From: Geopsychrobacter electrodiphilus DSM 16401
GTDB lineage: Bacteria > Desulfobacterota > Desulfuromonadia > Desulfuromonadales > Geopsychrobacteraceae
Reading direction: 5' to 3'
Length of the DNA: 64,000 nt
Assembly: GCF_000384395.1 (NCBI RefSeq)
Contig: NZ_ARWE01000001.1
Location: forward strand, 1,700,894-1,764,893
This document shows positions 8,447 to 17,710 of the stretch, in pieces. The translations under genes were made by a program, and so were the position numbers. The first letter of the stretch is position 1. Every line of letters begins with the position of its first letter. The notes under the pieces were generated by a model, which did no database searches, was not told the DNA's origin, and saw only the letters and a program-made list of their open reading frames with translations.

Positions 8447-9661
8447 ATGTCATTGCCAGTGATTTCAGTTTCAAGTTTGGTTGATCTGTTGAAAGACTTG
8501 ATCGAAGAGAATTTTGTAGAAGTTTTCGTCGAAGGGGAGATCTCCAATTTTTCTAAGCCAGGTTCCGGGCATTGCTATTTCACTCTTAAGGATGATCGTG
8601 GCCAGTTGCGTTGCGCGATGTTCCGCAGTCACAGTCGGCTGCTGAAATTTATACCCGAAAACGGTATGCAGGTCATTTGTCGTGGAAGGGCCTCGGTCTA
8701 TCCTCAAAGGGGCGAACTTCAGTTGATTGTCGAAAGTGTTGAGCCTTCTGGAATCGGTGGGATGCAGTTGGCTTTTGAACAATTAAAGCAGAAGCTGGCG
8801 GCCGAAGGGTTGTTTGCCCAGGAGCGGAAAAAGGTTCTTCCTGAATTTCCTCAGATCATTGGGGTTGTCACCTCCGCTACCGGAGCTGCGATCCATGATA
8901 TTTTGAATACTTTGCGGCGTCGTTCAAGTGGGGTGAGGGTGTTACTTCGTCCGGTCCGTGTCCAGGGGGCGGGGGCCGCAGCTGAGATCGCTGAGGCGAT
9001 CGCTGATTTAAACCAGGAAGGGAGCGCGGATGTTCTAATCATCGGACGTGGCGGAGGTTCCCTTGAAGATCTCTGGGCTTTCAGTGAGGAGGTGGTTGCT
9101 CGCGCGATTTCGGCTTCGATTCTGCCGGTTGTTTCCGCTGTTGGTCACGAGGTTGATTTCAGTATTGCCGATCTGGTCGCCGATCTGCGCGCACCAACAC
9201 CGACGGCAGCGGCCGAGATGGTGGTAAAAAACCGTGAAGAGGTGGAGAGTCACTGCGATCAGTTGCTGATGCGTCTTGGACGCATCATGCAAGGTCGGCT
9301 CAGCTTGATGCGCCTGCGTTTTGATGGTCTGACACGTCGTCTCGTGTCTCCAGTAGACACCCTTCATCAGCGACGGAGGCAACTGGATGAGTTCGAGCAA
9401 CGTTTCAAACGATCAATTTTGCTGCGCATGCAGCAGTCTGGCCAGATGCTGCAATCCCTGGTCGAGCGGCTCGACGCTCTTTCACCGTTGCGGGTATTGG
9501 CGCGCGGTTATGCTCTGGCACGCCTGCAGCCAATGGGAACCCCACTGTTACATGTCGACCAGGTTCAGGTGGGGGATCAGATTAGTGTCCAGTTGGCTCA
9601 GGGTGAGTTGGAGGCCAGCGTCTTGGGGATAAGCTTCGAAAAAAAACCGAAATTGACTTGA
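8447..9661 (+). CDS. xseA: exodeoxyribonuclease VII large subunit
   Basis: Catalytic subunit of ExoVII, which degrades single-stranded DNA from both ends. It has 404 residues, with an N-terminal OB fold (VEVFVEGEISNFS, GHCYFTLKD), a central nuclease domain (VVTSATGAAIHDI, IIGRGGGSLEDLW, SAVGHEVDFSIAD, RAPTPTAAAE) and a long coiled-coil C-terminus ending in a small domain (GYAL). The length is slightly below the usual 440-460. The start at 8447 follows a good AAGGGA site. xseB is 65 bp downstream, then isoprenoid genes, a common proteobacterial order. Confidence 0.96.
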   Translation: MSLPVISVSSLVDLLKDLIEENFVEVFVEGEISNFSKPGSGHCYFTLKDDRGQLRCAMFRSHSRLLKFIPENGMQVICRGRASVYPQRGELQLIVESVEPSGIGGMQLAFEQLKQKLAAEGLFAQERKKVLPEFPQIIGVVTSATGAAIHDILNTLRRRSSGVRVLLRPVRVQGAGAAAEIAEAIADLNQEGSADVLIIGRGGGSLEDLWAFSEEVVARAISASILPVVSAVGHEVDFSIADLVADLRAPTPTAAAEMVVKNREEVESHCDQLLMRLGRIMQGRLSLMRLRFDGLTRRLVSPVDTLHQRRRQLDEFEQRFKRSILLRMQQSGQMLQSLVERLDALSPLRVLARGYALARLQPMGTPLLHVDQVQVGDQISVQLAQGELEASVLGISFEKKPKLT

Positions 9662-9726
9662 CCCCGGCTTCTCCCGCTGGTGATAATTAAAATTTTTATG
9701 TGTTGCGAATTGAGAGATGAAGACTG

Positions 9727-9951
9727 ATGGCAAAAAAGAAAGGCTTTGAAACCTCGTTAAAGGCGCTGGAAGAAGCGGTATCACGCCTTGAAGAGGGTGA
9801 TCTAGAACTTGAGGAGTCCCTGAAAACTTTTGAACAGGGGGTTAAGTCAGCGGCTGAGTGCCGCATGGCGCTTGAAAAGGTCGAGCTGCAGGTTGATCTT
9901 CTCCTCAAACAACAGGATGGTCGTCTGACGCGGGAGCCCTTCGATGAGTGA
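9727..9951 (+). CDS. xseB: exodeoxyribonuclease VII small subunit
   Basis: A 74-residue helical protein with the XseB pattern: FETSLKALEEAV, RLEEGDLELEESL, FEQGVK and a final coiled segment. Several small subunits bind each XseA and are needed for activity. It follows xseA and overlaps the next gene (ispA) by 8 bp, so translation of the two is probably coupled. Confidence 0.95.
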   Translation: MAKKKGFETSLKALEEAVSRLEEGDLELEESLKTFEQGVKSAAECRMALEKVELQVDLLLKQQDGRLTREPFDE

Positions 9952-10846
9952 GGACTGGTCCCTCGACGTTTATTTGAAACACCGTCTGCAATTGGTTGAG
10001 TCAGCGCTTGACGTTTTTGTGCCGAAAACGGAAACCCTGCCGGGCAGTCTGCATGATTCGATGCGTTATTCCCTCTTTGCTGGAGGGAAGCGAATCCGCC
10101 CGGTGTTGATGTCTGCGGCTTGCGAAGCGGTAGGTGGCCAGGGCGAAGACGTATTGCCTGCGGCCGCAGCGATTGAAATGATCCACAGCTATTCACTGAT
10201 CCACGATGATCTGCCGGCGATGGATGATGACGATCTGCGGCGAGGGAAGCCGACCAATCATAAGGTCTATGGTGAGGCGATCGCGATTCTGGCGGGGGAT
10301 GGGCTTTTAACCGAAGCATTTATCCTGTTGTCGAATCCACAAGTTCTGCAGAACGTTACTGCACCGGCTCGGCTCGAGATTATCCACCAGCTTTCCCGTG
10401 CAGCTGGAAGCCTCGGTATGGTTGGCGGACAGGTGGTTGATATGGAGTCCGAAGGGCAGAGAATCGATCTTCCGACCCTTGAATATATCCATACACATAA
10501 AACCGGAGCGTTAATTCTCGCGGCTATAGAAATTGGTGCCATAATCGGGGGGGCAGATACCACCCAACGCTTCGCTCTGCATCGTTACGGCGAGGCGGCA
10601 GGACTGGCATTTCAGGTTGCAGATGATATCCTCGATATTATTGCTGACCAATCCCTGCTCGGCAAAAATGTTGGTAGTGATGAGGCACGCGGCAAGGCAA
10701 CATATCCGGCGATCCTCGGCCTGGAAGGAGCCCGTCAACGGGCGCGAGACCTGCGTGACATGGCTCTCGCCGCGCTTGATCCTTTTGGCGAAGAGGCACG
10801 TCCCTTGCGCGAGATAGCCGCTTATATAATAAATCGTTCTTTTTAA
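9944..10846 (+). CDS. ispA: farnesyl/polyprenyl diphosphate synthase
   Basis: Trans-prenyltransferase of 300 residues, which condenses IPP with DMAPP/GPP to make C15 (possibly longer) prenyl diphosphates. First Asp-rich motif in [16 protein letters not shown], second in VADDILDI; also GGKRIRP and the KTGAL segment. The length and motifs fit the IspA class of short-chain synthases. It overlaps xseB by 8 bp and precedes dxs by 35 bp; xseAB-ispA-dxs is a classical isoprenoid operon. Chain length cannot be settled by eye. Confidence 0.93.
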   Translation: MSEDWSLDVYLKHRLQLVESALDVFVPKTETLPGSLHDSMRYSLFAGGKRIRPVLMSAACEAVGGQGEDVLPAAAAIEMIHSYSLIHDDLPAMDDDDLRRGKPTNHKVYGEAIAILAGDGLLTEAFILLSNPQVLQNVTAPARLEIIHQLSRAAGSLGMVGGQVVDMESEGQRIDLPTLEYIHTHKTGALILAAIEIGAIIGGADTTQRFALHRYGEAAGLAFQVADDILDIIADQSLLGKNVGSDEARGKATYPAILGLEGARQRARDLRDMALAALDPFGEEARPLREIAAYIINRSF

Positions 10847-10881
10847 CAGGCGTTGTTTGCCTGATAGAGGTAATTGAATCT

Positions 10882-12777
10882 ATGCATGAATTGCTCACCA
10901 ATCTGACCTGTCCGGCTGATCTAAAAAAGATGGACCTTGCACAACTCGAGCAATTGGCGGCTGAACTGCGTGAGACGATTATTTCAACGGTTGCGTCCTG
11001 CGGAGGACACCTTGGGAGTTCTCTTGGGGTGGTTGAGCTGACCATTGCGATCCATAAGGTGTTTGATTCTCCCCGGGATCGGATTGTCTGGGATGTGGGT
11101 CATCAGGCCTACGTGCATAAACTGTTGACGGGGCGGCTCGAGAATTTCGGGTCACTGCGTCAACTTGATGGGCTGAGCGGTTTTCCCAAACGTAAAGAGA
11201 GTGAACACGACGCCTTTGACGTCGGACATTCAAGCACCTCGATTTCAGCGGCACTTGGAATGAGCGCTGGTATCGATATTATGGGAGGGGATGAACGGGT
11301 CATTGCCGTAATTGGCGATGGGTCGTTGACTGCCGGAATGGCCTTTGAGGCGCTGAACCACGCTGGGTCTCTGAAGAAGAAACTGATTGTCATTTTGAAC
11401 GACAACGAAATGTCGATCTCTCCAAACGTCGGCGCGCTCTCATCATTTTTAAGCCGTAAAATGTCGAGTGAGCTCTTTTTACGTTTCAAAAAAGAGACCG
11501 AAAACATTCTTAACCATGTTCCCGGTTTTGGTAAGGATCTGGTAAATCTCGCCCGGCGTGCGGAAGAATCTCTCAAGGGATTTATCACCCCGGGCATGCT
11601 GTTCGAAGCCTTCGGGTTCGATTATTTCGGGCTGCTTGACGGACATAATCTTCCAGAGATGATTGCAACCTTAAAAAATGTACGGAACATTCGTGGGCCG
11701 GTCCTGTTGCACGTCGCAACCCGCAAGGGGAAGGGCTATCTGCCGGCTGAAAAAGAGCCCGCCAAGTTCCATGGGGTCGGACCGTTCGATCGTGAAACCG
11801 GGCAACTTGTACCTGGCAAGCCAGGAGCTGTCAGCTACACTAGTGTTTTTGGTAAAACCCTGAGTGAGATGGCGGAAAAAGATGAACGGATTGTCGCCAT
11901 CACTGCTGCCATGCCTGCAGGGACCGGGCTCAGTGGCTTCGCCGAAGCCTTCCCCAAGCGATTCTTCGATGTGGGTATCGCCGAACAGCATGCAGTGACC
12001 TTCGCTGCGGGCCTGGCCTGCCGGGGGCTTCGGCCGGTGGTGGCGCTCTATTCGACCTTTTTGCAGCGGGCTTATGACAATGTGCTGCATGACGTCTGTT
12101 TGCAGAACCTCCCTGTCAGTTTTGCCCTTGACCGCGGAGGGCTGGTCGGAGCCGATGGTCCGACCCATCATGGCGTGTTTGACCTTTCATTTTTGCGACA
12201 CATACCCAATCTGGTGTTGATGGCACCGCGCAACGAATTTGAATTGAAACGTGCAATGCTGACCGCAATTGAGTTTGATGGACCTTTCGCCTATCGCTAC
12301 CCGCGGGGGAATGGTGAAGGGCTCTCTCTGGCGCAATCTGTAGAGCCTATTCCCATCGGCAAGGGGGAGATCTTGCGTGAGGGGAAAGAGGTCGCAATTA
12401 TTGCCGTCGGAAGTATGGTCGGTGAAGCCTTAAAGGCGGCAGAAATACTTTCCAGGCAGGGGGTCGATCTTCTGGTGGCCGACGCGCGCTATATCAAGCC
12501 GCTTGACGGCGAAATGATTCTCGATATTGCGAATCGGGTCTCAGTGCTGCTGACTGCCGAGGAGAATGCCCTGCAAGGCGGATTCGGCTCGGCCGTTCTG
12601 GAGCTTCTGTCTGATCATGGCGTCTGTCAGCCAGTGATTCGGGTCGGTATTGCTGATCATTTTGTTGAACAGGGTACCCAGGCGGAATTGCGAGAGCGGG
12701 TTGGGATTGACGCTGTGTCTATCTGCGAGCGGATTAACGAAGCCCTGACCCAAAAGGCCAAGTCGGTCCAGATTTGA
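10882..12777 (+). CDS. dxs: 1-deoxy-D-xylulose-5-phosphate synthase
   Basis: A ThDP-dependent enzyme that makes DXP from pyruvate and glyceraldehyde 3-phosphate, the first step of the MEP pathway. Its 631 residues match family length. Motifs: [14 protein letters not shown] near the N-terminus, [11 protein letters not shown], the ThDP/Mg motif [15 protein letters not shown], the Glu of the second domain in [10 protein letters not shown], and the transketolase C-domain ([13 protein letters not shown]). It is the last gene of the xseAB-ispA-dxs run, closed by a strong terminator at 12806. Confidence 0.97.
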   Translation: MHELLTNLTCPADLKKMDLAQLEQLAAELRETIISTVASCGGHLGSSLGVVELTIAIHKVFDSPRDRIVWDVGHQAYVHKLLTGRLENFGSLRQLDGLSGFPKRKESEHDAFDVGHSSTSISAALGMSAGIDIMGGDERVIAVIGDGSLTAGMAFEALNHAGSLKKKLIVILNDNEMSISPNVGALSSFLSRKMSSELFLRFKKETENILNHVPGFGKDLVNLARRAEESLKGFITPGMLFEAFGFDYFGLLDGHNLPEMIATLKNVRNIRGPVLLHVATRKGKGYLPAEKEPAKFHGVGPFDRETGQLVPGKPGAVSYTSVFGKTLSEMAEKDERIVAITAAMPAGTGLSGFAEAFPKRFFDVGIAEQHAVTFAAGLACRGLRPVVALYSTFLQRAYDNVLHDVCLQNLPVSFALDRGGLVGADGPTHHGVFDLSFLRHIPNLVLMAPRNEFELKRAMLTAIEFDGPFAYRYPRGNGEGLSLAQSVEPIPIGKGEILREGKEVAIIAVGSMVGEALKAAEILSRQGVDLLVADARYIKPLDGEMILDIANRVSVLLTAEENALQGGFGSAVLELLSDHGVCQPVIRVGIADHFVEQGTQAELRERVGIDAVSICERINEALTQKAKSVQI

Positions 12778-12805
12778 GGTTTGTTCTGGACTGCAAATTA
12801 TAGAA

Positions 12806-12840
12806 GGGTCACCTCGCATGAGGTGACCCGTTTGTTTTTG
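12806..12840 (+). terminator. Rho-independent terminator after dxs
   Basis: A perfect 10 bp stem (GGGTCACCTC / GAGGTGACCC) with a GCAT loop, followed by a T-rich run (12831-12840). It lies 28 bp after the dxs stop and closes the isoprenoid operon. Confidence 0.93.
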
Positions 12841-12877
12841 TGAGGCATCCAGGAGTAATTTCCTTAATCGCCACAGG

Positions 12878-13501
12878 TTAAGTTTCGAATTTTAGTGAAC
12901 TGAAAAGCTTGTCGATCTGCTTCGATACGTCAGCCTTTGCCGGGTAGGAGGTGGCATAGATGAAGAACCATTCTCCTGTCAGGTAGCCGATCAGCCCATT
13001 AAAGAGCACCTCAACGTCCTGTTGCCTGTACCGCGCGTCAAGCCGTCTGGTTCCCTGGGTTCCCGGTAATAATTGAGCGCGTTGGGAACCGCTGGGATGC
13101 TGGAATTCGTCTTCCCTGGACAGGGATTCTAGCGCGTAGTGCGCCGACAGCTCGAGACTCGCAGCGCTCGGAGGATCTTCTCCTTGTCGTAATGGGCTGA
13201 AATCAAAACTGACCCATGCACCGCTCCGGGGGTGGTAGAGTAATAATTCGTTGACAGTCAGGCGCTGTTGAGCTGCTTGCACGAGTTGCCGGTGTGTTGG
13301 GTTCTTTCCGTTGAGCCGGGCTTCCTGGCCGAGCTGAAGCGCGATCTGGTCGAGTAAGGCTTGAGGCGGTTCCGTTGGTGCTATCCAGCCGGCAGGCAGT
13401 TGCCAGCTCAGGCGGTTGCCGGCCGGCGTATTGAGGGTGGCCGCCTGGGCCGGATTGAAGCTCAACAACAATATGAGTAAGAGAAATATCCTTTTCATCA
13501 A
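12878..13501 (-). CDS. secreted protein of unknown function, linked to znuA
   Basis: A 207-residue protein with a signal peptide (MMKRIFLLLILLLSF...AQA) and a soluble part containing LSWQLPAGW, WVSFDFSPLRQGE and a C-terminal YLTGEWFFIYATSYP strand pair. This resembles the small alpha/beta folds of periplasmic DcrB/PsbP-type proteins, but I cannot assign a family. Its ATG lies 2 bp after the znuA stop, so it is almost certainly co-transcribed with the metal-binding protein. A role in metal handling is inferred from context only. Confidence 0.75.
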   Translation of the reverse strand: MMKRIFLLLILLLSFNPAQAATLNTPAGNRLSWQLPAGWIAPTEPPQALLDQIALQLGQEARLNGKNPTHRQLVQAAQQRLTVNELLLYHPRSGAWVSFDFSPLRQGEDPPSAASLELSAHYALESLSREDEFQHPSGSQRAQLLPGTQGTRRLDARYRQQDVEVLFNGLIGYLTGEWFFIYATSYPAKADVSKQIDKLFSSLKFET

Positions 13502-13503
13502 GG

Positions 13504-14415
13504 TTATTTCTTGAGGCAGGACGTTAGATTATCCGCCAGCTTTTGCATGAGGTTAAACCAGTCATCCTGGCTGGAATTTGATCGATTCCCGAGCGGGTCA
13601 AGAACTCCAAGCTTCAGGTGGCCAGCGTCGGCCAATCTTTGTGCCGTGGCCGGGCTGAATTGTGGCTCACTGAAGAGACAGCGTGCTTTACTCTGGATTA
13701 TTTTTTCGCGAATCTGCTGGAGTCGACGGGCGCCAGGTGCGCGATCCGCCGAAACTCGGATGGACCCGATTGGGTTCAGCCCAAATGCGTTTTCAAAGTA
13801 GGCGTAAGCATCGTGAAAAACCAGATACGGTTCCTTCTGGAGGGGTTTGAGCTGTTGCTTCAGTTTGTTTGAGAGAGTTTGGATCCGGGCTTTTAAGGCC
13901 AGCAGATTTTTCTGGTAGATTGCTTGATGGCTCGGATCGAGCCTTGTCAGGCGAGCAGCTACCAGCACACAAATCTGGAGGGCATTGTCTGGTGAGAGCC
14001 AGATATGGGGGTTGAACAGCGATTCACTGTGTCCAGGTCCTGTGTCATGCTCATCGTCATCCGCCTCCCAGAACCCCCCATGGCGTTGTGGCAGTCGTTT
14101 CAAAGATTCAATGGGAAGAAGGCGCATCTCTGCCCCCGGTTTAACCAGGCGTGAAATCGGTTGAGTCAGAAAACTTTCCAGCTCAGGGCCGACCCAGATC
14201 AACAGATCAGCCTCGGCCAGCGCGCGCGCCTGTGAAGGACGCAAACTGGCACTGTGCGGACTTCCTCCCTGGTTCAGCAAGAGTTCGGGGGTGGTGACAC
14301 CTCTGGTCAGCGCGCTGACCAGAGAATAGATCGGGATGATGCTGACCACCACTTTTGGGGTCGCTAGTGCCGGGGTTGCCAGGCTGAGGAGAAGGAAAAT
14401 ACAAAGCAGACGCAT
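13504..14415 (-). CDS. znuA: zinc/metal ABC transporter substrate-binding protein (ZnuA-like)
   Basis: Periplasmic cluster A-I binding protein of 303 residues with a cleavable signal peptide (ATPALA). Ligand signatures: GGSPHSASLRP, an acidic/His loop (DDDEHDTGPGHSE), FNPHIWLSP, LVFHDAYAYFE and a C-terminal LDPLGN. The His/Asp-rich loop favours zinc over manganese by family comparison. Divergently placed from the ATPase and permease genes (243 bp between). The intergenic region should hold both promoters and the metal-regulated operator. Confidence 0.88.
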   Translation of the reverse strand: MRLLCIFLLLSLATPALATPKVVVSIIPIYSLVSALTRGVTTPELLLNQGGSPHSASLRPSQARALAEADLLIWVGPELESFLTQPISRLVKPGAEMRLLPIESLKRLPQRHGGFWEADDDEHDTGPGHSESLFNPHIWLSPDNALQICVLVAARLTRLDPSHQAIYQKNLLALKARIQTLSNKLKQQLKPLQKEPYLVFHDAYAYFENAFGLNPIGSIRVSADRAPGARRLQQIREKIIQSKARCLFSEPQFSPATAQRLADAGHLKLGVLDPLGNRSNSSQDDWFNLMQKLADNLTSCLKK

Positions 14416-14588
14416 CTGGTGAGAACTCCTGACTGAAATAGGTGCGGGACAAAGCTCAAACCTTGATGTACCCTTAACGCCAAACTTTCGTCAAGAGATG
14501 AGTAAGTCCAGCAGGTTAACAAGAGGTTATCGTATTGAAATCGATTTGTTCGCTCCCAAACCAGAGACATCCCCGCCGATTCTCTGCC

Positions 14589-14633
14589 ATGCTGCAGCAT
14601 AACAACATCACCCGCTTCGTAGATATGGGTGAT
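14589..14633. promoter_or_regulatory. inverted repeats in the znuA/znuCB divergent promoter region (candidate operator)
   Basis: Two inverted repeats lie in the 243 bp between the divergent genes. One is a perfect 12 bp palindrome, ATGCTGCAGCAT (14589-14600). The other is ATCACCC (14607-14613) with GGGTGAT (14627-14633), spaced by 13 bp. Either could be the binding site of a metal regulator such as Zur or Fur. Neither closely matches the Zur consensus of gamma-proteobacteria. Confidence 0.3.
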
Positions 14634-14658
14634 TTGCAGTTATCTAAGGTGATTAATA

Positions 14659-15429
14659 ATGGCTGAACCTCTGCTGGAGCTCGATGCCGTCTGCCTCGTA
14701 CGCAATGGCCGGCATATCCTTGAGAATATCAGTATCCATATCAACCCTGGTGAAATTCTGACCCTGATCGGTCCTAATGGCGCGGGGAAGACCAGTCTAC
14801 TGAAGGTCGCTCTCGGTTTGATCAGAGCCGACACCGGCCGCGTGCTTCGCAAAGCAGATCTGCGCATCGGATATGTCCCGCAAAAATTCCTTGTGCCTCG
14901 AAGTTTCCCGTTAAGTGTTGCGCGATTTATGCGTCTTCTCGGCCGTTATGATACACCTCAATTAGAAGCAGCGCTTGAGGATGTCGGGGCTGGCCATTTG
15001 CTCAACGCGAGTCTCGCCGATCTGTCGGGTGGGGAATTGCAACGTGTCCTGCTCGGGCGGGCCATATTGCGCAGACCCCATCTTATGGTTCTTGATGAAG
15101 CTGTCCAGGGGGTAGACGTCCAGGGCCAAGTCGATTTGTATCAACTGATTGGTCACCTGCGGGAACGCTATGACTGCTCTGTGTTGATGGTCTCGCATGA
15201 TCTGCATCTGGTTATGGCGGCGACAGACCGTGTCATCTGCCTTAACCAGCACGTCTGCTGTACCGGCAGTCCCGAAACCGTTCAGCGTGACGCACAGTTT
15301 CTTAAACTGTTTGGGCCGGCGATTCTTCCGCATATTGCGATTTACAGTCACGACCCGCAACACCAGCATAATCTTTGTACACATCAGGGTTGCAGTTGTC
15401 CGCTCGGGCAGGGGGATCCTCATGTTTAA
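14659..15429 (+). CDS. znuC: zinc/metal ABC transporter ATP-binding protein (ZnuC-like)
   Basis: A 256-residue ABC ATPase: Walker A GPNGAGKTS, signature LSGGELQRV, Walker B HLMVLDEAVQGVD and switch His in VSHDLHLV. Residues FLVPRSFPLSVARF match the Zn/Mn importer branch. The C-terminal tail is rich in His and Cys (HDPQHQHNLCTHQGC), a plausible metal-sensing or metal-buffering tail. It overlaps znuB by 8 bp and faces away from znuA. Confidence 0.92.
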   Translation: MAEPLLELDAVCLVRNGRHILENISIHINPGEILTLIGPNGAGKTSLLKVALGLIRADTGRVLRKADLRIGYVPQKFLVPRSFPLSVARFMRLLGRYDTPQLEAALEDVGAGHLLNASLADLSGGELQRVLLGRAILRRPHLMVLDEAVQGVDVQGQVDLYQLIGHLRERYDCSVLMVSHDLHLVMAATDRVICLNQHVCCTGSPETVQRDAQFLKLFGPAILPHIAIYSHDPQHQHNLCTHQGCSCPLGQGDPHV

Positions 15430-16213
15430 TGATTTTATGCTGCGTGCTTTGCTGGCCGGAATCGGAGTTGCTCTTGTAGCTGGCCCTTTCGGTACTTTCG
15501 TCGTTTGGCGTCGCATGGCCTACTTTGGCGACACCCTGGCTCATTCGGCTCTCCTCGGAGTCGCTCTCGGTTTTTTGCTGCAGGTCGATCCGACTCTGGC
15601 TGTCATGGCGGTTTGTCTCCTGGTGTCACTTTTACTCTTCTTTCTGCAACGACAGCAGCGGCTTCCTTCTGACACACTGCTCGGTATCCTGTCACACAGT
15701 GCTCTCTCGCTCGGGCTCGTCGCCATTGCCTTTATGGAGAAGGTGCGCATTGACTTGTTGGCCTACCTGTTTGGAGATATCCTTGCAGTCGGCAGACAGG
15801 ATCTGATGGTGATTTATGGCAGCGGATTACTAGCTCTTGTGCTGTTGCTCTTGCTTTGGAGGCCGTTACTTGCGATCACACTGCATGAAGATCTGGCACG
15901 CGTAGAAGGTGTTCGGGTTGATCTGGTTGAGCTGTCCTTTTCATGTTTGCTGGCCCTGGTTGTTGCAATCATGATGAAGGTAGTCGGGTTATTGTTAATC
16001 ACCTCGCTCTTCATCCTCCCTGCAGCAACGGTGAGACGTTTCTCCAGTTCGCCAGAACAGATGGCTGGCTTCGCGGCGTTGGCCGGAGTTATTTCAGTGG
16101 GTGTCGGTCTGTATGGTTCCTGGCAGCTGGATACTCCTGCTGGTCCATCAATTGTGGTCGCCGCCGCGCTTCTTTTCGCCTTGCTGCAATTGCTGCCAGC
16201 GCGCAGAAATTGA
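15422..16213 (+). CDS. znuB: zinc/metal ABC transporter permease (ZnuB-like)
   Basis: A polytopic inner-membrane permease of the ABC-3 family, 263 residues from the ATG at 15422, which lies inside the znuC 3' end. Eight or so hydrophobic helices are visible. Motifs include GPFGTFVVWRRMAYFGDTLAHSA near the N-terminus (first part quoted) and the coupling segment EGVRVDLVELSF. A longer in-frame reading exists upstream but runs through znuC and lacks membrane character, so it was not used. It forms the importer with ZnuC and ZnuA. Confidence 0.92.
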   Translation: MFNDFMLRALLAGIGVALVAGPFGTFVVWRRMAYFGDTLAHSALLGVALGFLLQVDPTLAVMAVCLLVSLLLFFLQRQQRLPSDTLLGILSHSALSLGLVAIAFMEKVRIDLLAYLFGDILAVGRQDLMVIYGSGLLALVLLLLLWRPLLAITLHEDLARVEGVRVDLVELSFSCLLALVVAIMMKVVGLLLITSLFILPAATVRRFSSSPEQMAGFAALAGVISVGVGLYGSWQLDTPAGPSIVVAAALLFALLQLLPARRN

Positions 16214-16328
16214 TTTTGTTATCAAGTCTTCTTTCCTCTTGCGACGGACTTGTATCCATGGCACCTTGCGCCGCAGAGGGGTTCTCACTTATGGTGAGCA
16301 GACGAGATCAACAGGGAGCTTGAAATAA

Positions 16329-17429
16329 ATGGCACGCAAGATATTTATCGCAGCAACGGGACAAAATAGTGGTAAAACCACGACCAGCCTCTCGTTGATG
16401 CATATGGCGAAAAAAAAATACGGCAAGGTTGGGTTTATTAAGCCGATTGGGCCAAAGCCTTCGGAGCATGACGGCATTATTGCCGATAAAGATGCGGTCT
16501 TGATCGCGAAAGTCTTTGGTCTTGAGGCTGATTTGTCTCTCATGTCACCCTTTGTCCTCCACCCTGGGGATACCAAACGCGTTCTTGATGGGCAGATTTC
16601 ACGGGACAAAATCCTTTTTCGCATCGCTGAAGCGATCGATAAACTTTCACGGCAGAATGACTTTTTGATTATCGAAGGAGCAGGGCACTCCGGCGTCGGC
16701 TCGGTCATCGGATGCAGCAATGCCCGTATTGCCAAACTGGCAGCGGCACCGGTCATGATGGTCACGGGTGGCGGGCTAGGCAATGTCGTCGATTCGGTGT
16801 GTATAAACATGGCGCTCTTTGAGAAGGAGCAGGTTAAAGTCAAATCGTTGCTGGTGAATAAAATTATTCCCTCTAAGCGCGATCAAACCCTGCATTATCT
16901 CAATATTGCTTTTGCTGATAGTGGTCTCGATATTATCGGGGGGTTTAACTATCAGCCTATTCTTGCCAATCCGACCTTGCGCCGAATCGCAAATGTTCTT
17001 GATATTGAACTTCACGGCGGTGATAGTGATGAAATCGGCAGTAAAATTGTTCACAATTTACAGATCGGGGCTGCTTCGACCCAGCGTGTGGCGGGCCTGC
17101 TTAAGGAATCAACGTTGTTGATCGTTAACAGCAGTCGCGATGAACTTCTGGTGACGATGGCCAATTTATATAAACTTCCGGAATATCGTGATAAACTCGC
17201 CGGGATTATCATTCCTGGTGTCGGCCCGATCAGTGCGATAACCCAGCGTATTATAGAAAATAGCGGTATTCCTTATATGCGTGCCGGGAGAACTTCCACT
17301 ACTGTATTTGAAATTGTCAAGGAAGACGTTTCAAAGGTTATCGCTGAAGATACTGAAAAAATTGATCTTATTAAGAAATTAGCTGAGCAGCGGTTCGATT
17401 TTGACAAAATTGACAGCTATCTGGATTGA
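16329..17429 (+). CDS. P-loop (BioD/CobQ-type) ATPase with C-terminal DRTGG domain
   Basis: A 366-residue protein. The N-terminal domain is a dethiobiotin-synthetase/CobQ-like P-loop ATPase (ATGQNSGKTT at about 9-18; LIIEGAGHSGVGS). Residues about 215-330 form a DRTGG domain (LIVNSSRDELL, GIIIPGVGPIS). This two-domain layout matches the N-terminal half of long phosphotransacetylases, here as a free-standing protein with no acetyltransferase domain. The function is unknown; a regulatory role in acyl-phosphate or nucleotide metabolism is possible. It follows znuB by 115 bp and may be separately transcribed. Confidence 0.8.
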   Translation: MARKIFIAATGQNSGKTTTSLSLMHMAKKKYGKVGFIKPIGPKPSEHDGIIADKDAVLIAKVFGLEADLSLMSPFVLHPGDTKRVLDGQISRDKILFRIAEAIDKLSRQNDFLIIEGAGHSGVGSVIGCSNARIAKLAAAPVMMVTGGGLGNVVDSVCINMALFEKEQVKVKSLLVNKIIPSKRDQTLHYLNIAFADSGLDIIGGFNYQPILANPTLRRIANVLDIELHGGDSDEIGSKIVHNLQIGAASTQRVAGLLKESTLLIVNSSRDELLVTMANLYKLPEYRDKLAGIIIPGVGPISAITQRIIENSGIPYMRAGRTSTTVFEIVKEDVSKVIAEDTEKIDLIKKLAEQRFDFDKIDSYLD

Positions 17430-17488
17430 AATACAACCCGACACTGAGTAAATGAAAAAAAACATATTAATTTTTTTTTGGGGTTGTT

Positions 17489-17686
17489 ATGCAGATAAAA
17501 GTTAAATTTATTGATGGGCGGATCGAGTTGGTACGGCCGAGAGAACTGCAGAACCTTATTGACGCCCGTCGAATTACCCAGTTCCGTCGTTCAGGTGGCT
17601 GGGTCGCAATTGGACAGGATTCTGTAAGAAGTACCTTGAGGGGGGTATATTCAGGGCCTGAGCGTCGTGATAATTTTGAGAACTGA
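17489..17686 (+). CDS. small conserved protein, GSU3473-like family
   Basis: A 65-residue protein with no signal peptide. Pattern: xVxFxDGxxExVRPxxLxxLI, ITQFRRSGGWVAIG, a Gly-Asp-Ser-Val-Arg turn and a terminal GPERR motif. It is clearly paralogous to the protein at 19926-20120. Small proteins of this type are frequent in Geobacter relatives; I know of no function. It lies 59 bp after the DRTGG ATPase, preceded by a long T-run (17471-17479). Confidence 0.75.
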   Translation: MQIKVKFIDGRIELVRPRELQNLIDARRITQFRRSGGWVAIGQDSVRSTLRGVYSGPERRDNFEN

Positions 17687-17710
17687 GTTTTATCTTCCCA
17701 GGGAATAAAT

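Noticed and set aside
15197-15421. A longer znuB reading that starts inside znuC
   Set aside because: The extension is a shifted reading of znuC without membrane character; ATG 15422 gives a normal permease start.
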